This document shows positions 1-7,557 of a stretch of 64,000 nt of DNA, one piece after another. The stretch spans positions 105,746 to 169,745 of the forward strand of contig JACRQF010000006.1 of NCBI GenBank assembly GCA_016222825.1, written 5' to 3'. The DNA comes from Verrucomicrobiota bacterium. Lineage in GTDB: Bacteria > Verrucomicrobiota > Verrucomicrobiia > CAIQCK01. A model generated the notes under the pieces. It had not been told where the DNA came from, searched no databases, and was given only the letters and a program-made list of their open reading frames with translations. Position 1 is the stretch's first letter, and each line of letters begins with the position of its first letter. The position numbers and the translations under genes are program-made.

Positions 1-1
1 C

Positions 2-919
2 GCGCCGGAGATTCGCATCAACCAGCTCTTTGTCGAGACGAGCGCACCGGAATGGGTGCCACAGGTTTCCGGCGAGAGCTTCAAGACGCTCCTGCCACGC
101 GCCTGCGGCGGCACGCCGAAGCGCGTCGGCGTCGCGAACTGGAACATCTTCCCGAAGATGATCTTCGACGACCTGCAAGCAGCGGCGCCGAAAGCGGAGT
201 TCGTTCCCGCCGACGACCTCTTGTTGCGTGTGCAGATGATCAAGACCGACGCGGAGATTCCCTACATCGCCGAGGCCTATCGCATCACCGAGGAGGCGAT
301 GAAGGCCGCGCTCCGGGCCGCCAAGCCCGGCAAGCGCGAATGGGAACTCGAAGCCGTCGCGCGCTCGAAGATGGTGCTCGCCGGCGCCGAGGGCATGAGC
401 TATCCCGCGTGGGTCTGCTCCGGCCCGACCACGCCGCTCAGCCTCTGCCGATCGACCGACCGCGCCATCAAGACGGGCGACCTCGTCCAGTTCACGTTCG
501 GCGCGAAATACATGGGCTACTGCGGCAATATGTGCCGGCCGTTCGCCATCGGCAAAATGCCGAAGCCCGCGCGCAAGCTCGCCGAGGCCGCGCTGGAGGC
601 AATGAACTACGCCATCGCGAACATCCGCCCCGGCGTGCGCGGCTGCGACATGTTCGACGGCTATCACAAGATCCTGTCGCGCTACGGCTACGAGAACTTC
701 ACGCTCTACGGCCCGGCCCACGGCACGGGTAGCAGCGAGGTCGAGGGCCTGTGGCTCTCCAAGAGCGCCGACTTCGTCATCCAACCAAACATGCTCTTCA
801 ACGTGGACATCTGGCTCAGCGACGGCAAATACGGCATGCGCTATGAGGACGGCGTGCTGGTGACCAAGACCGGCCTGCGCGAACTCAACAGCTACCGGCG
901 AGAGGTGATCGTGTTGTAA
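2..919 (+). CDS. M24 (creatinase/aminopeptidase P-fold) protein, 5' partial
   Basis: The frame is open from the left edge of the window, so the N-terminus is missing; GTG at 56 is internal. The C-terminal pita-bread domain is recognisable, with an HGTG-type histidine motif near 720 and RYEDGVLVT near the end. M24 metallopeptidases bind two metals through Asp, Asp, His, Glu, Glu. Here the first Asp position reads QFTFG (Thr) and the second reads GNMCR (Asn), and the first Glu is replaced in FNVDIW. His and the last Glu remain. The protein may therefore be metal-free, as creatinase is, and act on a C-N bond other than Xaa-Pro, or be inactive. It lies upstream of a GxxExxY nuclease gene and an M20 hydrolase gene on the same strand. 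The fold is confident; the substrate is unknown. Confidence 0.8.
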   Translation, partial: APEIRINQLFVETSAPEWVPQVSGESFKTLLPRACGGTPKRVGVANWNIFPKMIFDDLQAAAPKAEFVPADDLLLRVQMIKTDAEIPYIAEAYRITEEAMKAALRAAKPGKREWELEAVARSKMVLAGAEGMSYPAWVCSGPTTPLSLCRSTDRAIKTGDLVQFTFGAKYMGYCGNMCRPFAIGKMPKPARKLAEAALEAMNYAIANIRPGVRGCDMFDGYHKILSRYGYENFTLYGPAHGTGSSEVEGLWLSKSADFVIQPNMLFNVDIWLSDGKYGMRYEDGVLVTKTGLRELNSYRREVIVL

Positions 920-926
920 AGCAGAG

Positions 927-985
927 GGCAAAATCATAAGGGGCAAAATCATGGGGAATATGATTTTGCCCAACATGATTTTGCC
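927..985. repeat. ATGATTTTGCC repeat cluster, two direct plus two inverted copies
   Basis: Four perfect copies of an 11-bp word lie between the M24 and GxxExxY genes. GGCAAAATCAT is at 927-937 and 942-952; its reverse complement ATGATTTTGCC is at 960-970 and 975-985. Copies of the same orientation are exactly 15 bp apart, and the two pairs face each other, so the whole block can fold into one long hairpin. Two more copies with the same 15-bp spacing lie on the other side of the nuclease gene, at 1834-1859. Confidence 0.9.
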
Positions 986-1002
986 AAATCCGTTCGCCAG
1001 TT

Positions 1003-1812
1003 ATGCCGATTGAACCGCAAACCGAGATTCGGGTGTTCAATCAGGAGCAATTCCACGCCATCGACCGCCGCATTCTGGGCGTGATCTTCGAAGTGCATAA
1101 CGAGTTCGGCCGGTTCTTGGATGAACTGCTGTTCAAACGGGAGATTGCAGCCCGCTGCTTGGAGCGCGGTATTTGTGCGGCAGAGCGCGAGGTGACCATT
1201 CGCGTCAGCCACGACGGTTTCGCGAAGGATTACTTCATGGACCTGCTGTTCGATCACGGCTTGATGGTCGAAGCCAAGACCGTCGAGAAACTCGGCCCGT
1301 CGCACCGGCAGCAGACACTGAACTACCTGTTCCTGACCGGCATGCAGCACAGCCGTTTGGTCAACCTCCGCACCGACCGAGTCGAGCATGAGTTCGTCTC
1401 CACGAAGCTAACGGCGGCACGGCGCCGCGTCTTCTCAGTCGTGGATGACGAATGGCGAGACGTGAACACGGAAAGCGCGTGGCTGAAAACCAAGCTGATT
1501 GAACTGCTTCAAGACTGGGGTGCGTTCCTCGAAGTGTCGCTCTACCGCGAGGCCATCACATGTTTCTTGGGCGGCTCCTCCGTGGTCTGCCGGCCCGTAT
1601 CGGTCCTCAGCGGTTCAAAGTCCATCGGCAACCAAACAGTTCACCTGCTGACCGACGACACGGCCTTTGCCTTCACCGCAGTGACAGCCGCGCGTGACAC
1701 GATGCGTGACCACCAGTTGCTCTTCCTACAACACACGCCGCTCAAGTGCATTCAATGGGTAAACTTCAACCGCCACCGCATCGAATTCACAACACTCACA
1801 AAGGACAAATGA
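1003..1812 (+). CDS. GxxExxY-family PD-(D/E)XK nuclease-like protein with C-terminal extension
   Basis: The first ~130 residues match the GxxExxY family: the ILGVIFEVHNEFG helix, then a PD-(D/E)XK core with Asp80 in YFMDLLFD and Glu90-Ala-Lys92 in MVEAKTVEKL, followed by QQTLNYLFLTG. The family's namesake motif is degenerate here (RFLDELLF). At 269 residues it is about twice the usual ~130; the C-terminal ~135 residues are unrecognised. The reaction is unproven, although the nuclease-type active site is intact. The ATG at 1003 lies 18 bp after the upstream repeat cluster. The stop overlaps the M20 start as ATGA (1809-1812), implying translational coupling. Matching repeats on both sides suggest that gene and repeats form one unit placed between two peptidase genes. 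Confidence 0.8.
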   Translation: MPIEPQTEIRVFNQEQFHAIDRRILGVIFEVHNEFGRFLDELLFKREIAARCLERGICAAEREVTIRVSHDGFAKDYFMDLLFDHGLMVEAKTVEKLGPSHRQQTLNYLFLTGMQHSRLVNLRTDRVEHEFVSTKLTAARRRVFSVVDDEWRDVNTESAWLKTKLIELLQDWGAFLEVSLYREAITCFLGGSSVVCRPVSVLSGSKSIGNQTVHLLTDDTAFAFTAVTAARDTMRDHQLLFLQHTPLKCIQWVNFNRHRIEFTTLTKDK

Positions 1813-3137
1813 AACAAGACAATCTCTCAAAACATGATTTTGCCCCCCATGATTTTGCCATCTCCGCCATCCGCTCTGCCGTCAATTGCCGCGCCGACGA
1901 GATCGTCGCGTGGACGAAGAAGTTCGTCAGCTTCCCCAGCGAGAACCGTCCGCCCGACGGCAACGAAGCCGCCGCGCAGAAATGGGTCGCGGCAGAATGC
2001 CGCAAACGCAAGTGGCAGGTGGATGTCTTCTCGCCGCTCGCCGTGCGCGGTATCCGCAAGCATCCGTCTTGGCTCGAAGGCCGCAACTACCCGAAAGGCC
2101 GCGACAACGTCGTTGCGCGCTGGCACGGCACTGGCGGGGGCAAAGCGATCCTTCTCAGCGGCCACTGCGACGTCGCGCCGTTCGAGCCGGACAACTGGAA
2201 GATTTGCCGGCCCTACAAGCCCGTCGTGAAGAACGGCCGGCTCTACGGGCGCGGTTCCGCCGACATGAAGGGCGGCCTCGCCGCGATGTTCTGGGCAATG
2301 CGCATCCTGCAAGACCTCGGCTTCCGGCCCGTGGGCGACATCCTGTTCGAGAGCCTCGTGGACGAGGAATTCGCCAGCGGCAACGGCACGCTCGCCGCGC
2401 GCCTGCGCGGCCACAACGCCGACCTCGCCATCGTCAGCGAGCCGACGCGCATGGAAGTCAGCCCCGCGTGCCTCGGCGCGTTTCTCGGCGACCTCACGCT
2501 CACCGGCAAGGGCGGCATGGCCTACATGGGCAAGGCCATCGCCAACCCGATGAACGGCGCCGCCCGCGCCATCGAGTTGTTCCAAGAGTGGCAGAAGGCG
2601 TGGCGCGCGCAGAACAGCCACGCGCTCTTCACCGCGCCCGGCAAGCAACTCAACGTCCTGCCGTGGCACGTCACGACCGACAAGCCCGGCGAGTTCACGC
2701 AGATGGGCACGCCGCTGCTCGCGAAGATCGCGTGGATCGTCTGGTGTCATCCCGGCATGACCGAAGCCGAGTTCTACCGCCGCTTCCGCAAGTTCTGGAA
2801 AGAGCACGGCGCGAAAGATGCCGCGCTCCAGCCGTTCGAGCTGACGCTGGAACGCGCCTACCACTACGTGAAACCGTGGGAGACGCCCACCGACAGCGCC
2901 GCCGTGAAAGCCGTCGTCTCAGCTTTTGAGCGTTATCGCGGCGACAAACCCGGCATCGGCGGCGCGGCGTTCTCGTGCGACCTCGGCATCTACGGCGAAG
3001 TCGGCAAGATGCCCTCCATCCTCCTCGGCCCCCGCGGCGACCATCTGCACGCCCCCGACGAGTGGGTCGAGATCCAAGACCTCCTCGACCTCACCGGCAT
3101 CTACGCGACGTTGGCGGCGGAGTGGTGCGGAAGATAA
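1809..3137 (+). CDS. M20 family metallopeptidase (ArgE/DapE-type deacylase)
   Basis: This is a 442-residue zinc-dependent amidohydrolase. Metal and catalytic motifs are present: SGHCDVAPF (His119, Asp121), RGSADMKGG (Asp152), the VDEEF pair (Glu186 base, Glu187 ligand) and a late His in GDHLHAPDE. Substrates in this family are N-acyl amino acids or dipeptides; the exact one cannot be read. ATG 1809 is preferred over an in-frame ATG at 1746 because it forms an ATGA overlap with the upstream gene. Residues 9-17 (HDFAPHDFA) are encoded by two ATGATTTTGCC repeats, so the N-terminal ~17 residues look like translated repeat DNA in front of the true domain, which begins around residue 18. Confidence 0.85.
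   Translation: MKQDNLSKHDFAPHDFAISAIRSAVNCRADEIVAWTKKFVSFPSENRPPDGNEAAAQKWVAAECRKRKWQVDVFSPLAVRGIRKHPSWLEGRNYPKGRDNVVARWHGTGGGKAILLSGHCDVAPFEPDNWKICRPYKPVVKNGRLYGRGSADMKGGLAAMFWAMRILQDLGFRPVGDILFESLVDEEFASGNGTLAARLRGHNADLAIVSEPTRMEVSPACLGAFLGDLTLTGKGGMAYMGKAIANPMNGAARAIELFQEWQKAWRAQNSHALFTAPGKQLNVLPWHVTTDKPGEFTQMGTPLLAKIAWIVWCHPGMTEAEFYRRFRKFWKEHGAKDAALQPFELTLERAYHYVKPWETPTDSAAVKAVVSAFERYRGDKPGIGGAAFSCDLGIYGEVGKMPSILLGPRGDHLHAPDEWVEIQDLLDLTGIYATLAAEWCGR
1834..1859. repeat. ATGATTTTGCC direct repeat pair inside the M20 5' end
   Basis: Two perfect copies are at 1834-1844 and 1849-1859, again exactly 15 bp apart, in the same orientation as the second half of the upstream cluster. They are translated in frame as HDFAPHDFA. 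Confidence 0.9.
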
Positions 3138-3181
3138 CTGTGCAGGCGATACGGCATGTCGTGCGATAGTTGGCAGCGGCT

Positions 3182-3460
3182 TCAGCCCGACTGCGCTTCT
3201 TTCCATGATGCTTCATTGTTCGACTCCTTATCCGTGATTACCTGACGGGCAGGCATTCTACGGAAGGGGAGCGGACATTTGCCGTCCTGGTCCCAAAGAA
3301 ATCTTGCGCCTCTGACTCCTTGGTCGCCCTCTTCGAACATCGCGCCCGCCGTGCGCAACACGGAAATCGCCCGCTTTAGCGATTGCGCCGCCTTCTCTGC
3401 TTTGTCATCATCCAGCAGCGCAGGAGAGAGCGAAGTGCTGCGAAGGAACTGAAATATGAA
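3182..3460 (-). pseudogene. Unrecognised open frame without a start codon, possible gene remnant
   Basis: The 318-base stretch between the M20 and EVE genes holds no clear (+) gene. The (-) strand has a 92-codon stop-to-stop frame with protein-like composition (for example LKRAISVLRTAGAMFEEGD and RFLWDQDGKCPLPFRR). It has no ATG near its 5' end and runs into the start region of the EVE gene. It could be the 3' remnant of a gene truncated at that junction, or a chance frame. No family was recognised. Confidence 0.25.
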
Positions 3461-4601
3461 CTACTGGCTAGACCTCTTTACCGGGACGACTTGGAAAGAA
3501 TTCCGTCAAGCCGGCGCAAGCATTTCCGGCTTCAGGCCTCGAATGCGGAAGGCAGCGGCAAAGGTTCAGCCGGGCGACATCTTCCTCTGCTACCTCACTG
3601 GAGTGATGCGCTGGGTTGGAGCGATTGAGGTCATTCGTCCGAGCAACGATCAACGCAAGATTTGGGCTGATGACGCTTTTCCGGTGCGCTTCGAGGTGAA
3701 GCCGTTGGTGCAACTGGAGCCCGAACACGGAGTCCCGATGTCGGAGCTCGAAGGTAAAGTCCAATTCTTCACCGGCCCCACGGACCGCGGAAAATTCAAA
3801 GGCTTCGTCCGCATGAGTCCGAACCGATTTGCGAATCCGAAAGACGGCGAGTTGATACTATCCCTCCTCAAGCAAGCCCAGACGTCGCCAATCATGCGAC
3901 CGGTTGACGCGAAGAAGCTCGCTCGCAAACCGCTTTACACCGCCGAGCGCCGCAAAGGGAAGAGGACGGTTGCGACTGTTGTGAGCGTGCCCGAACCGGA
4001 GGAATCGGAAGAACCAGTCAGCAAAGCGGAGGCGTCCACTGAACAAGAGGCTACTGCCACAACTCGACACACCGAGATTCAATACAACTTGCTCGCCTTG
4101 GGTGCGGACATGGGCTTTGACCTCTGGGTTGCACGCAATGATAGGTCCAAGAGATGGCAGGGCAACAATCTAGGCGAGATGCCGGGGATGGTTTCCGAAC
4201 TGCCCACCCAATTCAACGAAGCGACCAACCGGACGATTGAGTTGATTGATGTTCTTTGGCTGAAGGGCAACTCCATTGTTGCCGCCTTCGAGGTCGAATG
4301 CACCACCGCCGTTTACTCCGGACTGCTGCGGATGAGTGACCTCCTCGCATTGCAGCCGAACCTCGAGATGAACTTATTTCTCGTGGCGCCAGATGAACGG
4401 CAAGACAAGGTCGAGCAGGAGATTCTCCGCCCCACGTTCGCGCTTCGCGAAAAGCCCCTTGGTAAGGTTTGCGGTTTCCTTGGCTTTTCGAAGCTCATGG
4501 AGAAACTCGCAGTAATCCGTAAAGTTGGTTTGGCAACCTCGCTCAAGCCGGATTTCCTTGTAAAGACGGCCCAATACTTTGCCAAAGACGAAGAAGGTTG
4601 A
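3456..4601 (+). CDS. EVE domain fused to a PD-(D/E)XK-type nuclease domain
   Basis: Residues 1-~145 look like an EVE (PUA-like) domain: MNYWLDLFTG at the start, then a GDIFLCYLTGVMRWVGAIEV strand pair. EVE domains bind modified bases. A charged linker (~150-205, rich in E, P, S) leads to a C-terminal domain beginning HTEIQYNLLALG, with Asp228 in ARNDRSK, Asp265 in IDVLWLKG and Glu279/Glu281 in AFEVECT. That order fits a PD-(D/E)XK nuclease with Glu in place of the usual Lys. The architecture suggests a modification-dependent (type IV-like) restriction enzyme acting on incoming DNA. No methyltransferase or other restriction gene lies next to it. The start is the only ATG before the EVE domain. 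Domain calls are fairly confident; the activity is inferred. Confidence 0.65.
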   Translation: MNYWLDLFTGTTWKEFRQAGASISGFRPRMRKAAAKVQPGDIFLCYLTGVMRWVGAIEVIRPSNDQRKIWADDAFPVRFEVKPLVQLEPEHGVPMSELEGKVQFFTGPTDRGKFKGFVRMSPNRFANPKDGELILSLLKQAQTSPIMRPVDAKKLARKPLYTAERRKGKRTVATVVSVPEPEESEEPVSKAEASTEQEATATTRHTEIQYNLLALGADMGFDLWVARNDRSKRWQGNNLGEMPGMVSELPTQFNEATNRTIELIDVLWLKGNSIVAAFEVECTTAVYSGLLRMSDLLALQPNLEMNLFLVAPDERQDKVEQEILRPTFALREKPLGKVCGFLGFSKLMEKLAVIRKVGLATSLKPDFLVKTAQYFAKDEEG

Positions 4602-4783
4602 CTCCCGCTCAACGCTCCTCGCCGTGATCAACTCGTCGAGCTTGTTCGCGATGGCTTGCATCTCGCTTTGGTTCGGCGGGTCGCTGACGGTGAGGCCGAG
4701 CGGTTGCACCATGTTTGTGTCGCGCCGAAGGCGAAGCTGAGATCGGCGGCGCTGACTTCGCCTTGCGGGCCTTGCGGCTTTGC

Positions 4784-4927
4784 TCACGGGTGACCCTTTT
4801 TGCGGCACGGGATGGCGTCAATTTCCTCTTTCAAAGCGACGAAGTTCTGCCAGACCTCGGCGGCATCTATTTTGGCGCCTTCGCGGGGCACATTCGGGTC
4901 AGGTTCCATACAAACATGTCCAATCAT
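4784..4927 (-). CDS. Small hypothetical protein (47 aa), doubtful
   Basis: A short ATG-started frame on the (-) strand within the 4602-5368 non-coding stretch. It has ordinary protein composition (MIGHVCMEPDPNVPREG, then DAAEVWQNFVALKEEIDA). In frame upstream it reads into heptads of the 21-bp repeat array (PEPAQET-REPALES) before a TAG. A second overlapping (-) frame continues over 4602-4808. No family was recognised. The rest of 4602-4942 shows nothing else I can support. Confidence 0.25.
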   Translation of the reverse strand: MIGHVCMEPDPNVPREGAKIDAAEVWQNFVALKEEIDAIPCRKKGHP

Positions 4928-4942
4928 GGCCTTTAGCGATTC

Positions 4943-5152
4943 CAAGGCCGGCTCACGAGTCTCCTGAGCCGGCTCAGGAGTGGGCTAGGCCGGCTCAGGA
5001 GTGTCCTGAGCTGGCTCAGGCGGGAGCCAGGCCGGCTCAGGAATGTCCCAGGCCGGCTCAGGCGGGACGTGAGCCGGCTCACGAGAGTCCTAGGCCGGCT
5101 CAGGTGTGTCCTGAGCCGGCTCAGGCGACTATTTGGCCGGCTCAGATGTCTC
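4943..5152. repeat. 21-bp tandem array of ten GCCGGCTCA palindromic units
   Basis: Copies of the 9-bp core begin at 4947, 4968, 4989, 5010, 5031, 5052, 5073, 5094, 5115 and 5136, a strict 21-bp period. The best units extend to the perfect 12-bp palindrome TGAGCCGGCTCA. The core is conserved (one C-to-T change in unit 4), while the 9-12 bp between cores vary. On the (+) strand one frame is stop-free and reads proline-alanine-glutamine heptads. On the (-) strand the matching frame has three TAG or similar stops, so coding is not convincing. From 5153 to 5368 I see nothing recognisable. Confidence 0.9.
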
Positions 5153-5368
5153 GGAGGAACCGCACGGACGCCCCCGGAAGGCGCTTGGTTTCGGATTGAC
5201 GATCCGGGCCGTTGTCTTCTTCAGGCTGCTGATGCGCTTGGCAAACCGAGGTTTGAACTCCAACCATCAATACCCAAAAACACGGAAGCCCTGTCGCGCA
5301 GGCGCGAGCGAGGACTTTCTTGTGGCGCGCGGACGGCGGGCGGTGGCAGGCTGCGCATGGTGACTGCC

Positions 5369-5638
5369 ATGAGACACATCCTCACCCTTATTGCCCCGCT
5401 GCTGGCTCCGCTGACCGCGTCAAATGCCGCTGAACCAATTTCCCACGGCACTAGGTCCATGCCCCGCATCATCTACAACGGCGACGGGTTCAACTTCCTC
5501 ACGCTCGGTGACGACCTCGGCGTGAAGGATTTGCGGGCCTGCCTCTCGCGGTTGCGCGGCAGTTATCGCGTCGGCGGCGGCTGCAAACCGGAGGTGAACT
5601 TCTCGAAGCAGCCGACCTTCTTCACCGCCGGCAAATAA
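5369..5638 (+). pseudogene. Truncated secreted protein (N-terminal fragment)
   Basis: ATG 5369 starts a good signal peptide (MRHILTLIAPLLAPLTASNA) followed by RSMPRIIYNGDGFNFL and a short helix ending CLSRLRG. This looks like the beginning of a larger exported protein. After about residue 65 (near 5563) the reading is only the complement of the convergent gene's 3' end. The true sequence therefore stops at about 5562 and the rest of the gene is missing. It was probably cut by a rearrangement whose junction lies at the 3' end of the neighbouring GHL10-type gene. Confidence 0.55.
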
Positions 5639-6735
5639 GGTTGCAGGGTTTCCCACGTGAAGATGGATGCGCCTTGCACGCCGTGGCGCTTGCCGATTTC
5701 CAGATAATCTTCGATCTCACGCGCCGCGCGGATCTTCCCGTGGCTGGTGCTGATGCCGACGCATATCGTGAACTCGACGGGGTTGCGCAGTTCCTTGAGC
5801 GCCGCCGCCACGTCGCGGAAGCGGTCGTCCAGGACCTTGAGATACTTGTCGCCGAATTGCTCGCGGTAGGCGTAGCCCGTGAGATTGAGCATGTCGAGGT
5901 AGCCGCGCGCGGCCCAGGTCTTCCAATCGCGCGTGCCTTTCAACTCCTGCGCGCCCCACATGTAAGCGGCGATCCGCGGCTTGGGACTTAGCGCCCGCAG
6001 CGCGCCGCTGATCTGGCCAACCAGTTCAGTGAGGCAGTCGCGCTTGAATTTGCGAAACTCCTCCTTTAGCGCCGCGCTGTTTGGCGGGAACTTCTCGGCA
6101 GGATGCGATGCGTCGAACTTCGCCTGCGCCACCGGGTCCATCCGGGCCTCGGTGCCGGGATAGCGGCAATAGTCGAGCAGGATGCCGTCGGGTTGGTAGC
6201 GGGTCGCGATTTCCGTGAGCACCGCGACGACCCACTTGCGCGCCTCCGGATGGCCCGAGGAAATGAAACCGAGCGGTTGGCCCGCCTCGTCGCGCAACGC
6301 CCAATCCGGATGCAGCTTGAGCACGCCTGCCGGCTCCTTGTGTCCGCAGGCCAGCACGCACATCACCGGATAGATCTGCAAGCCCCGTTTGCGTGCCTCA
6401 CGGACCATGATGGCCACCGGATCCCATTTCCCCCACGTCTTGCCGGGAATCAACTCGCTCGGATAATACGCCTGCCCACTCGTGGTGGTGACGAACGGAA
6501 TCAAGACACGCAACCCGGACTCCCGAAAACGGTCCAGGTTTTCGATGATCGCGCGTTCGCGGGCTGCCTCATCGGTCTTCCCGGAAAACCACGTCGGCAG
6601 GTGGATATACGCGCCCATGAAAGGCCCGCTGGACCGCAACGCGGATGCACCCAACGCACGGCGGTCGGCGAGAAACATCCCCGTCGTGCTGAGGATGCCC
6701 AGCCGGATCATCCCGCGTCGGGTCACCTCATTCAT
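5563..6735 (-). CDS. GHL10/DUF187-type glycosyl-hydrolase-like protein, Tat signal
   Basis: A 390-residue exported protein with a twin-arginine leader (TRRGMIRLG, residues 5-13) and a TIM-barrel domain of the GHL10 (PF02638) type. Marks are the early MGAYIHLPTW strand, LIPFVTT, ARKRGLQIYPVM and the signature DGILLDYCRYPG that carries a conserved acidic residue. Members are exported and thought to act on glycans, with substrates mostly unknown. ATG 6735, behind GAGGACGAA, is preferred over a TTG 24 bases upstream. The final ~10 residues (SGLQPPPTR) look like read-through into a rearrangement junction. It follows a NIPSNAP gene on the same strand. Confidence 0.7.
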   Translation of the reverse strand: MNEVTRRGMIRLGILSTTGMFLADRRALGASALRSSGPFMGAYIHLPTWFSGKTDEAARERAIIENLDRFRESGLRVLIPFVTTTSGQAYYPSELIPGKTWGKWDPVAIMVREARKRGLQIYPVMCVLACGHKEPAGVLKLHPDWALRDEAGQPLGFISSGHPEARKWVVAVLTEIATRYQPDGILLDYCRYPGTEARMDPVAQAKFDASHPAEKFPPNSAALKEEFRKFKRDCLTELVGQISGALRALSPKPRIAAYMWGAQELKGTRDWKTWAARGYLDMLNLTGYAYREQFGDKYLKVLDDRFRDVAAALKELRNPVEFTICVGISTSHGKIRAAREIEDYLEIGKRHGVQGASIFTWETLQPYLPAVKKVGCFEKFTSGLQPPPTR

Positions 6736-6783
6736 TTCGTCCTCGACGGAATCCAGCAAGCTGTCCGGTGCGAACTTCGCCGC

Positions 6784-7557
6784 CTACTTCATCTGCGAGA
6801 AATCCGTTGGCTTCATCAGCACGGAGTCGGGCTTCTTGGCGGTGAGAGAGCCGCCGGCGGCCTTCTCGCTGGCTTCCTTGACGGCGATCCACGCGGGGTC
6901 GGCGCGGAAGCCCTTGAAGCTGGCCTCGCAGGCGTCCTTGCTCTTGTGGGCAAGGATGTAGATGAGCGTGTCGTCGGCGCCCTGCTTCGGGTCGGTGGGC
7001 GTCCAGTAGGCGACGTTGGTGATGCCGTGCTTTTCGAAGAGCTTGCAGGTGTGGTTGCGGAACCGGGCGAGAAGGTTCGGCAGCTTCTTCTCCGAAGCCT
7101 TGTAGATGCGCATCTCAAACGTGCGCGGCTCGGCGGCGCAGCAAACCTTGACCTCCGGCGAGAAGTCGGTGGCGTTCATATAGACGCTCTCGATTTTGTC
7201 CACGAGCTTGCCGTTTTCCTCGGTCTTCTTGAAATACGCCTTCCGGTCGGGATCGGCGATAAACGCCTTCCATGACGCCGTGGCCGCCTCGCGGCTGGGG
7301 AACGCCAGCACATAGATGAGCTTGCTGTCGGGATTCTCCAGCGGCAGCCAGTAACCGATGTTGGTCATACCGTGTTTCTCGAAGCTCTTGCAGGTGTAGT
7401 CGCGGAATCGGGCTTGCAGCGCGTCGAGTTTGCCCGGCGCGGCATAGTAGGTGCGCAGCTCGAAGCAACGTGTGTCGGCGGCCTGGCCGGCAGCGGCGGT
7501 GAAGAGGAGCGCGAGTGAAAGGGATGCGAGGCAGAGGGAGCGAATGAGTGGTTTCAT
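6784..7557 (-). CDS. Exported tandem NIPSNAP-domain protein
   Basis: 257 residues with a Sec signal peptide (MKPLIRSLCLASLSLALLF...) and two NIPSNAP (PF07978) ferredoxin-like repeats. Each begins with a FELRTYYA / FEMRIYKA strand, then a long helix with CKxFEKHGxTN, then YWLP or YWTP and a YVLAFPSRE / YILAHKSKD strand. NIPSNAP domains have no settled enzymatic role. Two-domain exported versions are common near glycan genes in Verrucomicrobiota. ATG 7557 gives the signal peptide; the frame is open further upstream but that sequence looks non-coding. The 188-base stretch 7558-7745 upstream shows no clear gene. Confidence 0.75.
   Translation of the reverse strand: MKPLIRSLCLASLSLALLFTAAAGQAADTRCFELRTYYAAPGKLDALQARFRDYTCKSFEKHGMTNIGYWLPLENPDSKLIYVLAFPSREAATASWKAFIADPDRKAYFKKTEENGKLVDKIESVYMNATDFSPEVKVCCAAEPRTFEMRIYKASEKKLPNLLARFRNHTCKLFEKHGITNVAYWTPTDPKQGADDTLIYILAHKSKDACEASFKGFRADPAWIAVKEASEKAAGGSLTAKKPDSVLMKPTDFSQMK

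Noticed and set aside
1746..1808. Upstream ATG (1746) as the start of the M20 gene
   Set aside because: It lies deep inside the GxxExxY coding region; ATG 1809 makes a standard ATGA overlap.
4780..5199. Proline-rich 139-codon (+) frame through the 21-bp array
   Set aside because: The residues outside the repeat do not look like protein. The palindromic units give similar heptads on both strands, so an open frame is expected without selection for coding.
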